Shown here: piece by piece, positions 41,490 to 52,262 of the stretch
How positions within the stretch are numbered: the first letter of the stretch is position 1
How the letters are laid out: each line of letters starts with the position of its first letter
Source: Leptodactylus fallax
Lineage: Eukaryota > Chordata > Amphibia > Anura > Leptodactylidae
Length of the DNA: 64,000 nt
Assembly: GCA_947044405.1 (NCBI GenBank)
Contig: CAMRHE010000321.1
Coordinates: 2,219,312-2,283,311 of the forward strand
Reading direction: 5' to 3'
Notes under the pieces: model-generated
Databases searched by the model: none
What the model was told of the DNA's origin: nothing
Seen by the model: the letters and a program-made list of their open reading frames with translations, nothing else
Made by a program: the position numbers and the translations under genes

Positions 41490-42487
41490 AAAAAAAGCAC
41501 ATAAATGTAATACCGTACCTCCTAACTTTCAAAGAACTGGAAGAGTAACATGTACAGCATGTGCTATGGCAAATTTACATATAGTATGATCCACCTCCAA
41601 TCCCTACCATGTCTGTTTGTGCCCCCACACAGTATTATGCCCCTATACTGGCCCTCACTGGATATGCCCTCACAGTGTACAATCCCTCTCCTGCTGCCCC
41701 CACAGTATACAGTCCCTCTCCTGCTGCCCCCACAGTATACAGTCCCTCTCCTGCTGCCCCCACAGTATACAGTCACTCTCCTGCTGCCCCCACAGTATAC
41801 AGTCCCTTTCCTGCTTCCCCCACAGTATACAGTACCTCTCCTGCTTCCCCCACAGTATACAGTCCCTCTCTTGCTGCCCCCACAGTATACAGTCCCTCTC
41901 CTGCTTCCCCCACAGTATACAGTCCCTCTCTTGCTGCCCCCACAGTATACAGTCCCTCTCCTGCTTCCCCCACAGTATACAGTCCCTCTCCTGCTGCCCC
42001 CACAGTATACAGTCACTCTCCTGCTGCCCCCACAGTATACAGTCCCTCTCCTGCTGCCCCCACAGTATACAGTCACTCTCCTGCTGCCCCCACAGTATAC
42101 AGTCCCTTTCCTGCTTCCCCCACAGTATACAGTACCTCTCCTGCTTCCCCCACAGTATACAGTCCCTCTCTTGCTGCCCCCACAGTATACAGTCCCTCTC
42201 CTGCTTCCCCCACAGTATACAGTCCCTCTCTTGCTGCCCCCACAGTATACAGTCCCTCTCCTGCTTCCCCCACAGTATACAGTCCCTCTCTTGCTGCCCC
42301 CACAGTATACAGTCCCTCTCCTGCTTCCCCCACAGTATACAGTCCCTCTCTTGCTGCCCCCACAGTATACAGTACCTCTCCTGCTTCCCCCACAGTATAC
42401 AGTCCCTCTCTTGCTGCCCCCACAGTATACAGTCCCTCTCCTGCTGCCCCCACAGTATACAGTCACTCTCCTGCTGCCCCCACAGTA
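41490..42487. repeat. 30-bp minisatellite (CACAGTATACAGTCCCTCTC), 27 copies
   Basis: From 41671 to 42480 the sequence is 27 exact-length 30-base units (CACAGTATACAGTCCCTCTC plus CTGCTGCCCC or variants), with a related partial unit before (41630-41670). Variants CTTTCCTGCTTCCCC, CTCTCCTGCTTCCCC and CTCTTGCTGCCCC alternate, giving a 60-bp dimer over much of the array. The block 41761-41985 recurs at 42061-42285, a 300-bp higher-order repeat. Because 30 is divisible by 3, long frames are open on both strands without being genes. The leading GTATTATGCC wording links it to the hAT-type 31-bp units. Confidence 0.9.
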
Positions 42488-44118
42488 CAGTGGGTACGGA
42501 AAGTATTCAGACCCTTTAAATTTTTCATTCTTTATTTCATTGCAGCCATTTGCTAAAAGCAAAAAAGTTCATTTTATTTCTCATTAATGTACACTCAGCA
42601 CCCCATCTTGACAGAAAAAAACAGAAATGTAGATATTTTTGCAAATTTATTAAAAAAGAAAAACTGAAATATCACATGGTCATAATTATTCAGACCCTTT
42701 GCTGTGACACTCATATTTAACTCACATGCTGTCCATTTCCTTCTGATCCTCCTTGAGATGGTTCTACTCCTTCATTGGAGTTCAGCTGTGTTTAATTAAA
42801 CTGATTGGACTTGATTAGGAAAGGCACACATCTATCTATATAAGACCTCACAGCTCACAGTGCATGTCAGAGCAAATGAGAATCATGAGGTCAAAGGAAC
42901 TGCCCAAGGAGCTCAGAGACAGAATTGTGGCAAGGCACAGATCTGGCCAAGGTTCCGAAAGAATTTCTGCAGCACTCAAGGTTCCTAAGAGCACAGTGGC
43001 CTCCATAATCCTTAAATGGAAGAAGTTTGGGACGACCAGAACTGTTCCTAGACCTGGCCGTCCAGCCAAACTGAGCAATAGTGGGAGAAGAGCCTTGTTT
43101 AGAGAGGTAAAGAAGAACCCAAAGATCACTGTGACTGTGAGCTCCAAAGATGCAGTAGGGAGATGGGAGAAAGTTCCACAAAGTCAACTATCACTGCAGC
43201 CCTCCACCAGTCGGGGCTTTATGGCAGAGTGGCCCGAAGGAAGCCTCTCCTCAGTGCAAGACATATGAAAGCCCGCATAGAGTTTGCCAAAAAACACATG
43301 AAGGACTCCCAGACTATGATAAATAAGATTCTCAGGTCTGATGAGATGAAGATTGACCTTTTTGGTGTTAATTCTAAGTGGTATGTGTGGAGAAAACCAG
43401 GCACTGCTCATCACCTGTCCAATACCATCCCAACAGTGAAACATGGTGGTGGCAGCATCATGCTATGGGGGTGTTTTTCAGCTGCAGGGACAGGACAACT
43501 GGTTGCAATTGAAGGAAAGATGAATGCGGCCAAGTACAGAGATATCCTGGAAGAAAACCTCTTCCAGAGTGCTCTGGACCTCAGACTGGGCCAAAGGTTC
43601 ACCTTCCAACAAGACAATGACCCTAAGCACACAACTAAAATAACAAAGGAGTGGCTTCAGAACAACTCTGTGACCATTCTTGACTGGCCCAGCCATAGCC
43701 CTGACCTCAACCCAATTGAGCATCTCTGGAGAGACCTGAAAATGGCTGTCCACCAACGTTCACCATCCAACCTGATGGAACTGGAGAGGATCTTCAAGGT
43801 AGAATGGCAGAGGATCCCCATATCCAGATGTCAAAAACTTGTTGCATCATTCCCAAGAAGACTCATGGCTGTACTAGCTCAAAAGGGTGGTTCTGATACT
43901 GAGCAAAGGGTCTGAATATTTATGACCATGTGATATTTCAGTTTTTCTTTTTTAAAAATTTGCAAAAATACCTACATTTTCTGGTTTTTTTTGTCAAGAT
44001 GGTGTGCTGAGTGTACATTAATGAGAAATAAAATGAACTTTTTTGCTTTTAGCAAATGGCTGCAATGAAACAAAGAGTGAAAAATTTAAAGGGGTCTGAA
44101 TAATTTCCGTACCCACTG
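42488..44118 (+). mobile_element. Nearly intact Tc1-like element with IR/DR ends
   Basis: TA flanks at 42486-42487 and 44119-44120, inserted in the last unit of the 30-bp array. Terminal inverted repeats are 216 bp (42488-42703 and 43903-44118). Each holds an outer and inner TATTCAGACCCTTT direct repeat, the Sleeping Beauty-type IR/DR arrangement. The transposase is on the plus strand and shows one 2-bp insertion as the main damage. Confidence 0.93.
42864..43915 (+). pseudogene. Tc1 transposase (DD34E), one frameshift
   Basis: A cut-and-paste transposase. An N-terminal helix-turn-helix pair (LPKELRDRIVARHRSGQG, ERISAALKVPKSTV) is followed by the GRPAK hook. A 2-base insertion near 43133-43140 shifts the frame; the following frame continues ESSTKSTITAALHQSGLYG to the stop at 43915. 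The catalytic residues are D in ILRSDEMK (usual form WSDE), D in FQQDNDPKH and E in DLNPIEHLW, with 34 residues between the last two. Total length is about 345 residues if the insertion is ignored. The stop overlaps the inner direct repeat of the right end. It is one of the youngest copies in the window. Confidence 0.92.
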
Positions 44119-44120
44119 TA

Positions 44121-44780
44121 TATTTATTGTTCCCTCCTGCACTGTATAATGGATCAAACAAACAAAAAAATAACACTTACCTTACCCAGTTCCCCTGCTG
44201 TTCCTCCTGTCTCTGCTGCGGAAGCCTTCAGGAAGCAGAAGGCGCAAAATAAATGACAGGTCAAGGTCAATGTAAAGCCCTATTCAAATATACTTGCTCC
44301 TCTATCAAAAGCTTTTTGTAACTCATAGTAGTGAATGGCAAGAGCCATATACACATATGCAGCCACCTCTCCATTCATTTTCTGTCTCACCAGGGAGAAT
44401 GAGGGTTGGGGACCCTGTTTTTTTTCCCCCCAGCAATATCACCTAAGCAGAAAAGTAAATACATTGATTCCCTATGAGCCTGCTCTGCTTCATAATATAA
44501 AGAGGCAAAGGTAATCTAGATCACAATTGTAGGTGCACTTCAATGTGTGAAATAGTAGAATAACACTATGATTGTGACACAAAAATTAATCTGTTGCTAC
44601 CAGTTTAGTTTTTTTCTGGAAAAAGAGTGTTTTTTTTTTTTGGCACAGAAAACAACGTTTTCATGCTTACATAATAATGCATACTCGCTAAATAAAGCAT
44701 CTGATGACCATGTCTATAAAGCACTGTAGTATATATTGGCAAGCAAGAGAAATAAATAAATAATAATCTTCTTTTATTTG
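44121..44780. other. Remainder of the hAT-like host repeat, then intergenic DNA
   Basis: TGCACTGTATAATGGATC and ACTTACCTTACCCAGTTCCC at 44137-44195 resemble the segments that follow the 31-bp units in the other hAT-like elements, so the 30-bp array probably belongs to one. From about 44300 to 44780 no feature is seen apart from T runs at 44418 and 44631. Confidence 0.45.
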
Positions 44781-44788
44781 GAATTTAG

Positions 44789-45072
44789 GGTAAAGATGAA
44801 TAGAAGTGAACCAGAAGAGGATGATGAATCCTTGTATCCACATGTGGATCAACAACTCAGTTCTGGAGTAATGTCTGAAGCAAGCTTGGGCAGTATAGCC
44901 AGGAGGCATAGTTTGTTTCTCAGTAATTTAGTTCAAGGACAGCAGGCACAACAATGTGACACTGACTATAGCACCAGTATATCAGAATTACTAGGGACAC
45001 ATGGCCTGGAAAGACCTAGTACCCTAACATCATATGGCAATCCAGGAGATCATAGACATCCAGTGAATCAAG
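44789..45072 (+). CDS. Candidate host gene, first coding exon
   Basis: The exon follows an acceptor (TTTTATTTGGAATTTAG, AG at 44787-44788) and ends at a strong donor, CAAG|GTGAGT, at 45072/45073. ATG at 44796 starts 92 codons plus one base: MNRSEPEEDDESLYPHVDQ..., an acidic start followed by Ser/Gln-rich sequence (SLGSIARRHSLFLSNLVQG). Seven bases of 5' untranslated sequence imply an upstream non-coding exon. The leftover base fits the exon at 51477. There is no repeat or transposon similarity, unlike nearly everything around it. I do not recognise the protein. Germ-line or regulatory proteins often have such low-complexity composition, but that is only a thought. Confidence 0.6.
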
Positions 45073-45378
45073 GTGAGTACAAGTATCATGTCTAGTAGAC
45101 CATCAGATCCATTGTCTAGTGAATAGTAGTAGTCATGTTTGGTAAATTATATATGAGCTTACCTCACAGGATGCAAAGGGGACGTGGCCCCTCCAAAAAT
45201 GTAACTATAGATAGCTGCTTTAGTAATGGTTCTTTTAAACTGCCTATTTTAAATTGTCAAGAGCCTAGCATAGAATGAAGTGTGGTCGAGATATGGTTAT
45301 CACAGTTGGCTTGTACATTTAATACTTTTTATCAAGTGTTCTATACTGGGTTTGTGACTGCTAGTAAAATCATTATTA

Positions 45379-45601
45379 GGCTAAGGCCCCACGTTGCGGA
45401 AAGACAGCTTTTTTTTTTTATTGCAGATTTTGCTGCGGTTTTTTGAGCCAAAGCTAGGCGTGGATTGAGCAGAAGGTAAAAGTATAAGTACTTCCTATAT
45501 ATTTCCTATTCATTTTGTAGCCATCATTGGCTTTGGCTCAAAAAAATGCAACAAAATCTGCAACAAAAAAAGCTGCGTTTCCGCAAGGTGGGGCCTTAGG
45601 C
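45379..45601. mobile_element. GGCTAAGGCC MITE, complete copy
   Basis: The best copy of this family, in intron 1 of the candidate gene. Left end GGCTAAGGCCCCACGTTGCG; right end CGCAAGGTGGGGCCTTAGGC. The arms also pair internally (GCAGATTTTGCTGCGG / GCAACAAAATCTGC; TGAGCCAAAGC / GGCTTTGGCTCA), making an almost complete foldback of 223 bp. Confidence 0.8.
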
Positions 45602-46880
45602 TAAAGTAGAAATGTTGACAAGGTTAGGGACCTTTTTTATTTCATCTACCTTATTTGAGGGATAGTTTGCTTACCTCTTATCGGTGTCAGTCTAGGACGG
45701 ATCTGCTGTATAGTTATGAGGGGTCAGACTAACGCTCTTTTAAGAGTGCACTCGTCACGAGTGTACGCTGTCTGCCTCATATGTGTGCATACCGGGGCTC
45801 TGATACGTCAGTATCAGCTGAAAGCGTGTTTAGTACCCCATCTATTCTCTCCTACTCAATCCCGGGAAGTATAGTGTTATGCTTGTAGGGGTCCTTCTGA
45901 ATCACCCTCTGTTGAGCTCTGGGTATATGTTTAGAAAGAGGCTTTATTTTTATTCTTTCTCCTAACAATTTTGGGGAGATTGAAGTAGTTCTATTTGTAG
46001 CCTCTGAACATATATATTTGTTATTTTGCCTTTTAATTAAGAGCATGGGTGATGATTTAGACCCTAACATCTACTTCAGCAGATAACGAATTATTAATCC
46101 GCTTTACGAGACCTCCGTAAGTGGACACTACACGCCATATAGTGTGTTCAATACTGACTAATACGGACGATCTCAGTACAATTGACTTCACACAGTAAGA
46201 TTACTGAGTCCTCTCCCCACATGGTTTATTCCTAGAGTGTCTCCTTAATCTACATGTATTTAATTTTTTTTTAACATAGACAATAAAAGTGAAGTTTTAT
46301 TTATTTTCATTTCTGTCACTTGTATATATCTATAAAGCCCTATCCTATATCTGAACTGAAGTAGAAATGAGGTTTTGCTTTACTGGTTCTAATAGAATAG
46401 AACAAATTGGGTCATAATTGATCACACATTGTATTGTGGTGGTTTTCTTGGTGGAGAATTTGGAGCCTTACAGCGGCACACACATTGTAATACAGGCTCA
46501 CAGGTCTGTACTGCAGCTACATTGTATGCACACTGTATTGCTTACATGAAACTTCCAAATCCAACAGCTCAGCTTGAGTTTACACCTAATTTAATGATCA
46601 TATTTATCCTATTATAGGATGTTATGTGCTTTCGAACACTAAACTTTATGGATATTCAGTTCTGTTCCTGACACTGCAACAATCCTCCACCAATTTATAG
46701 AAACCATATTAAGCCACCTTCACTTACTGAAATGAAGAAATTGAAACTAACCAAACTGATCCCATAGTTTAGTTGTGTCAGACCGAAAAATGCTGCATGC
46801 AGCATATTATTAACCTAACTGACATAAAAGGACATCAGGTGTGTCTAGTCAGAAAACGACTAACCAGGACACAAGTGACA
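45602..46880. other. Intron sequence, no further gene seen
   Basis: 45640-46215 contains inverted words (TGCACTCGTCACGAGTGTACG; TACGTCAGTATCAGCTG) and may be part of an unrecognised repeat; a 72-codon minus-strand frame there (45852-46070) has no recognisable motif. 46260-46880 is plain AT-rich sequence. Confidence 0.4.
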
Positions 46881-46898
46881 CAGTTAGGTCCATATATA

Positions 46899-48519
46899 CA
46901 GTACAGACCAAAAGTTGGGACACACCTTCTCATTCCAAGAGTTTTCTGTATTTTCATGACTATAAAAATTGTAGATTCACACTGAAGGCATCAAAACTAT
47001 GAATTAACACATGTGGAATTATATACTTAACAAAAAAGTGTGAAACAACTGAAAATATGTCTAGGTTCTTCAAAGTAGCCACCTTTGCTTTGATTACGGC
47101 TTTGCACACACTTGGCATTCTCTTGATGAGCTTCAAGAGGTAGTCACCTGAAATGGTTTTCACTTCACAGGTGTGCCCTGTCAGGTTTAAGAAGTGGGAT
47201 TTCTTGCCTTATAAATGGGGTTGGGACCATCAGTTGTGTTGTTCAGAAGTCAGATGGATACACAGCTGATAGTCCTACTGAATGGAGTGTTAGAATTTGT
47301 ATTATGGCAAGAAAAAAGCAGCTAAGTAAAGAAAAACGAGTGGCCATCATTACTTTAAGAAATGAAGGTCAGTCAGTCCGAAAAATTGCGAAAACTTTGA
47401 AAGTGTCCCCAAGTGCAGTGGCCAAAACCATCAAGCACTACAAAGAAACTGGCTCACGTGAGGACCGCCCAAGGAAAGGAAGACCAAGAGTCACCTCTGC
47501 TGCGGAGGATAAGTTCATCCGAGTCACCAGCCTCAGAAATCGCAGGTTAACAGCAGCTCAGATTAGAGACCAGGTCAATGCCACACAGAGTTCTAGCAGC
47601 AGACACATCTCTACAACAACTGTTAAGAGGAGACTGTGTGCAGCAGGCCTTCATGGTAAAATAGCTGCTAGGAAATAGCTGCTAAGGACAGGAAACAAGC
47701 CGAAGAGACTTGTTTGGGCTAAAGAACACAAGGAATGGGCATTAGACCTGTGGAAATCTGTGCTTTGGTCTGATGAGTCCAAATTTGAGATCTTTGGTTC
47801 CAACCACCGTGTCTTTGTGCGACGCAGAAAAGGTGAACGAATGGACTCTACATGCCTGGTTCCCACCATGAAGCATGGAGGAGGAGGTGTGATGGTGTGG
47901 GGGTGCTTTGCTGGTGACACTGTTGGGGATTTATTCAAAATTGAAGGAATACTGAACCAGCATGGTTACCACAGCATCTTGCAGCGGCATGCTATTCCAT
48001 CCGGTTTGCATTTAGTTGGACCATCATTTATTTTTCAACAGGACAATGACCTCAAACACACCTCCAGACTGTGTAAGGGCTATTTGACCAAGAAGGAGAG
48101 TGATGGTGTGCTACGCTAGATGACCTGGCCTCCACAGTCACCAGACCTGAACTCTATCGAGATGGTTTGGGGTGAGCTGGACCACAGAGTGAAGGCAAAA
48201 GGGCCAACAAGTGCTAAGCATCTCTGGGAACTCCTTCAAGACTGTTGGAAGACCATTTCAGGTGACTACCTCTTGAAGCTCATCAAGAGAATGTCAAGAG
48301 TGTGCAAAGCAGTAATCAAAGCAAAAGGTGGCTACTTTGAAGAACCTAGAATATAAGACATATTTTCAGTTGTTTCACACTTTTTTGTTAAGTATATAAT
48401 TCCACATGTGTTAATTCATAGTTTTGATTCCTTCAGTGTGAATCTACAATTTTTATAGTCATGAAAATACAGAAAACTCTTGGAATGAGAAGGTGTGTCC
48501 AAACTTTTGGTCTGTACTG
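46899..48519 (+). mobile_element. Near-complete Tc1/mariner element, DD38E type
   Basis: TA flanks at 46897-46898 and 48520-48521. Ends CAGTACAGACCAAAAGTTGG and the complement CAGTACAGACCAAAAGTTTG. Subterminal inverted repeats extend through AGAGTTTTCTGTATTTTCAT and beyond. The 1621-bp element has a full-length transposase frame with two stops. It is inserted in the terminal repeat of another Tc1 and lies in intron 1 of the candidate gene. Confidence 0.93.
47304..48356 (+). pseudogene. Tc1-type transposase, DD38E, two in-frame stops
   Basis: One frame from ATG at 47304 (MARKKQLSKEKRVAIITLRN) to 48356, 350 codons, with no frameshift. Helix-turn-helix segments (VRKIAKTLKVSPSAVAKTI) and a KGRPR hook are clear. 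The catalytic residues are D in LWSDESK (about 47772), D in FQQDNDLKH (about 48042) and E in DLNSIEMVW (about 48159). There are 38 residues between the second D and E, counted codon by codon including one stop. Stops are TAG at 47676-47678 (in an AAATAGCTGCTA duplication) and TAG at 48117-48119 (likely CAG to TAG). DD38E elements named Intruder have been described in animals; membership is probable but untested. Confidence 0.9.
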
Positions 48520-48599
48520 TATTTGGACACTGACACAAATTTGGTGATGGCTTGGGCATGCATGTACACATACTGTATGCTCAAATCCAGCCAAACTGA

Positions 48600-48920
48600 T
48601 TGGTCGGCGTTTCATAATACAGATGGACAATGACCCAAAACATAAAGCCAAAGAAACCCAGGAGTTTATTAAAGCAAAGAAGTGGAATATTCTTGAATGG
48701 CCAAGTCAGTCTACCTGATCCCCACCCAATTGAGCATGCATTTCACTTGTTAAAGACTAAATTTCAGACAGAAAGGCCCACAAACAAACAGCAACTGAAA
48801 ACCGCTGCAGCAAAGGCCTGGCAGAGCATTAAAAAGGAGGAAACACAGCGTCTGGTGATGTCCATGAGTTCAAGACTTCAGGCAGTCATTGCCAACAAAG
48901 GGTTTTCAACCAAGTGTTAG
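48600..48920 (+). pseudogene. Tc1 transposase C-terminal part (sister copy)
   Basis: GVSYYRWTMTQNIKPKKP-like frame-shifted text at 48615-48660 holds the second Asp block (ATGGACAATGACCCAAAACA). KAKKWNILEWPSQST and then HPIEHAFHLLK follow, carrying the last Glu in a P-I-E context, with an extra-base frame change near 48716. It ends VIANKGFSTKC at 48920. The GAGTTTATTAAAGCAAAG at about 48663-48680 is the empty TTAA site of the insertion seen at 26912-27978. Confidence 0.82.
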
Positions 48921-49265
48921 AAATTTAACATTTTATTTACAATTATTTCATTTGTCCAATTACTTTTGAGCCCCTGAAATGAAGGGATTGTGTGTAATAA
49001 ATGCTTTATAGTTCCTCACATTTTTATTCAATCATTTTGTTCAACCCACTGAATTAAAGCTGAAAGTTTGAACTTCAACTGCATCTGAATTGTTTTGTAC
49101 AGAATTCATTGTGGTAATGTACAGAATCAAAATTAGAAAATTGTTGTCTCTGTCCAAATATTTATGGACCTAACTGCATATGTGCACCCATCTGTACACC
49201 TTGCATTAGAAGAGCAGTCACTATGAGCAGGCACATGTTTGCATGTTCTATTTGGAAAGATTTAG

Positions 49266-49583
49266 GGTGATTTTTTTTTTTTTTTTTTTTTTTAGTTTTT
49301 CTCAACAACATTTTTAGGCCTCCTGCACATGACCGTAGTGTTTTTGCTGTCTGTAAATACTGATCAGCAAAAAATTATGAGTCATCCACAATCACGAATC
49401 CACAAAATGTCTTGTATAGATCCAGTACACTTGTCTGTGCCACAAATGCTGACAAATATAGGACATCCTTCATAATCTGCGGACCCCTTCTACTGCCCGG
49501 ACAAAAATTGTGGATGTTTGTATGGGCCCATAGAAATGCATGGGTCCGCAATAAAATTACGGTTGTGTGCATGGGGCCTTACA
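49266..49583. mobile_element. T run and small MITE (AGGCCTCCTGCACATGACCG)
   Basis: A T run of more than 20 (about 49271-49295). The foldback repeat then starts AGGCCTCCTGCACATGACCG at 49317 and ends ACGGTTGTGTGCATGGGGCC at about 49578, an imperfect inverted pair. Internal inverted words (CAATCACGAATCC; GGACCCCTTC). No coding content. Confidence 0.55.
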
Positions 49584-50990
49584 GTGTAAGGCCCCATGCT
49601 CCCAAGTGTATATGCAGTTTGTATAACATGTATCCAAAATAAAACGTTACTGTATTTCATTTGTGCCATCCATACCACCATATAAATAAACATAGCGATT
49701 TGCTCTATAACATGTTGTATATAAGGTCAAATTCTCAATCTGTGAAATGGAACCTCGCTCAGAAGGCCAACAATACAGTGTGCAATACAGTTCAATTTGG
49801 CTACACTTAGATCAGGGGTGTAGCTGGAGTGGGGGCAACACGGGCATATGCCCCATGTGCTGGATGTCGGGGGAAAGGGGTGCAACAAATCACTTGTATA
49901 TATTTAGATATAGAGAATGGGTGGGGAACTGAGCCTTTGCCCCGGGTGAAGGAAAGCCTAGCTACAGCTTTGTTCAGATGTACAATTTTTCTTCACTGGA
50001 TTTTTCATTGTGGAATTTGTTATAATTCTGTGTCAAAATCCACCACATTGAATTGTCAGTGATATCACCATATGCATTGGAAAAGATGAAATCCGCCATG
50101 AAAATCTGCAGCAAAAATTTCCACTCATATTTAAAATCCACAGCACTGATCAATTTCTGCTGCCATTTTCTCCACAATGTGAGTAAGAGATTTGCTTAAA
50201 TCTCATTCATTTTGCTAGTACTGTAATACAATTGATTTTTCGTCCCACAAATCCAGATGCAAATCCAATGCCAATGTTCTTTTAGGGACCAAAATGCACG
50301 TTTGTCTTAAGGCAACAAGATTTCTGGCTGTCACATTAGATATTTACTTGACTTTTAAGGATTGCAATTGATCCTTTAAATGGCATGAGTCACTATAGAT
50401 ATACTGTATACATATCAGGTCAGTTTTCAGGTAATAATTACAGTTTTTGGCACCTACATACTGTACTTACCAACTCTTACATTCGGAAAATAGGCACATT
50501 CCGTGTGAAACCGATCACTTTTAGGTGGGGTTTCATAAACCATGCCCTGTTCATTTTAGGCCATTGTTTCCAAAATTTCGGGACAGTTGGCAAGAATATA
50601 TCTATACACCTATGACTGCCCATCTCAGTATGACAGGGTTGTATGGATGTTACTCTCTGTCAAATCTGGGTCAAGTGATCTACCAACCACAACTGAGCCT
50701 GTGGCCAAGTTAAAAAGAATAAGCCATAGATACCCCTAAGACTGTGTCTTAGAAGCAAATACTATCATAATGATGGGATATCTACAGATACCCTTATAAC
50801 TCTCAGTATGACATCCTCCATAATAGTGTATCAGTTATAGATAAAACTGAACAATGCAGAGACATATTTGCTTCCTCATGTTTGTGTGTTGCATGGCCAG
50901 TCCTTCAGCATAAAATCTACATATGACTTTTTTACAAATTACAAACATTTTATATATGTGCATTATAAACAGGCTAATAATAAAATATGA
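49584..50990. other. Intron sequence; hAT-like fragment near 49805-49965
   Basis: CAGGGGTGTAGCTGGAGTGG at 49813 resembles CAGGGGCGTAACT-type hAT ends and is followed by GGCATATGCCCC. The rest, to 50990, is unrecognised AT-rich intron sequence. Confidence 0.4.
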
Positions 50991-50994
50991 ACTG

Positions 50995-51466
50995 GACATT
51001 CAGATTAACTCCCAACTCCTGCAGCTTCAAGCGCATCCTAAAGACGCAGGCCTATCACATTTCTTCATCAAAATCCTTCTGCGGGTTATGTTTCCGAAAA
51101 CTAACCCTCCTCTGTTCATGCCCCCCATCCCTGTTATTCTACAGGACATCAGGATATGATGCCTTTATCAGACTGTAACCCTGTATGCCCTGGCACTTTG
51201 GATCTGTTCATAAAAACACATTGGATGGTAACAGTTAATACAGTTTTATTTATTTGTATAGTTATAGTAACATTTTCCAGAACAAAATGGCTGGTCCACT
51301 GTATAAGCAATGCTACCTCTTGTGCCACCCCCTCTACCTCATAGATTGTAAGCTCCGTAATGTATCTTTTTGTCTGTATGTGAACCCTACGATTTGTAAA
51401 GTGCTGTGGAATATGTTGGCACTATATAAATAAAAAAATGTATTATTATTAATAATACCAATCCCT
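50995..51466 (+). mobile_element. L2-like LINE 3' end
   Basis: Begins with the ORF end (TTCAAGCGCATCCTAAAGAC, LKRILKTQ-like). It ends with the typical L2 tail: TAGATTGTAAGCTCC, GTGCTGTGGAATATGTTGGC, CACTATATAAATAAA and a short TATTATTATTAATAA tail. The tail stops only about ten bases before the next exon. Confidence 0.75.
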
Positions 51467-51476
51467 ATTATTCTAG

Positions 51477-51567
51477 ACAGAAGATCTCTTCAATTTTGTC
51501 AGCCCTTTATGCAACCTATGCTGCAGCAACCTCGTCTGTACCAACCTCATATGCAACCAATTTACTG
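51477..51567 (+). CDS. Candidate host gene, second exon
   Basis: Acceptor CCCTATTATTCTAG (AG at 51475-51476) and donor TTTACTG|GTATGT at 51567/51568. The exon is 91 bases. Together with the one base left from exon 1 it gives 30 codons and two bases over. The translation is Gln/Pro/Met-rich: CQPFMQPMLQQPRLYQPHMQ. The reading frame is open in the only phase allowed by exon 1, which supports a real exon. The close L2 tail upstream means the acceptor region is partly younger sequence. Confidence 0.6.
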
Positions 51568-52089
51568 GTATGTAAAATAATGATTGGTAAAACTGGCCCT
51601 GTCTACAGCTCCTATACAGATCCATGTGTCTCTATGGTAAAAGAGTTACAATATAATCCTATATAGTCTAATCCTACAGTCATTTCTTATTTTTGTAAAC
51701 AAAGTGTGATATGAGTTATGTACCGTACAATACACTATATTCTACTTGCCAAATCAACTAGTAAGTCTATAAAATAGCTGTGTGGAGAGAACATCCATCA
51801 ATGTAGTTACCATTGTTTACTAAAGTATGTCCATTGCACAATAACAGCACATAGGTTTGCATATCATGTACCACAAAATGGTAGGATATTTTTAATAGAC
51901 AATATCCGCAGATTTACGTCCTTAACTTACTTACTAAAAATGTTGCAAAAGTTTACATATTCTTTAATATATATGAAAAATGTAATACAAGATTTTGGTA
52001 CTTGGCATGTTGAGAAGTAAAGTTAGGAGAAGACAAATTGCATACTCTGGGTCAGGCCTAATCTTCTTGTATTATGTTTTCGATTTTAG

Positions 52090-52262
52090 TGGCCAACAGA
52101 ATGATTTTGCTGCACCTTTAAATGCATCTCCATACAATCTGCCTAGAATTGATGGGTATACATATGGTCAACAGCCTCAAATTAGAAACGCCCATCCCAG
52201 TTTTCCTCCTCACGAAGAGCCATGTACAGGACTGAGGATGAGTAACCTACCATCAGAGCAGA
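52090..52262 (+). CDS. Candidate host gene, third exon
   Basis: Acceptor TTTTCGATTTTAG (AG at 52088-52089) and donor GAGCAGA|GTAAGT at 52262/52263. The first T completes the codon begun by exon 2. The 57 further codons are open: GQQNDFAAPLNASPYNLPRI, then DGYTYGQQPQIRN and MSNLPSEQ, a Pro/Gln/Tyr-rich, prion-like composition with no stop. One base is left over, so at least one more exon must follow. None was identified before the satellite. Across the three exons about 180 residues are read. The family is not recognised. Confidence 0.6.

Larger units (their letters stand above)
46881..49177 (+). mobile_element. Internally deleted Tc1-like element (family of 24656) hosting another Tc1
   Basis: Left end CAGTTAGGTCCATATATA at 46881 is cut by a second Tc1 (46899-48519) inside the terminal repeat, then continues TTTGGACACTGACACAAA at 48522. 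Most of the N-terminal transposase is deleted (junction near 48545). The C-terminal part runs 48600-48920. The right end CCAAATATTTATGGACCTAA lies at 49157-49177. The expected TA flanks are mutated to CA on both sides. Confidence 0.85.

Noticed and set aside
41550..42587. Open frames of 300-345 codons on both strands
   Set aside because: They are produced by the 30-bp minisatellite, whose length is divisible by three. There is no coding signal outside the array.
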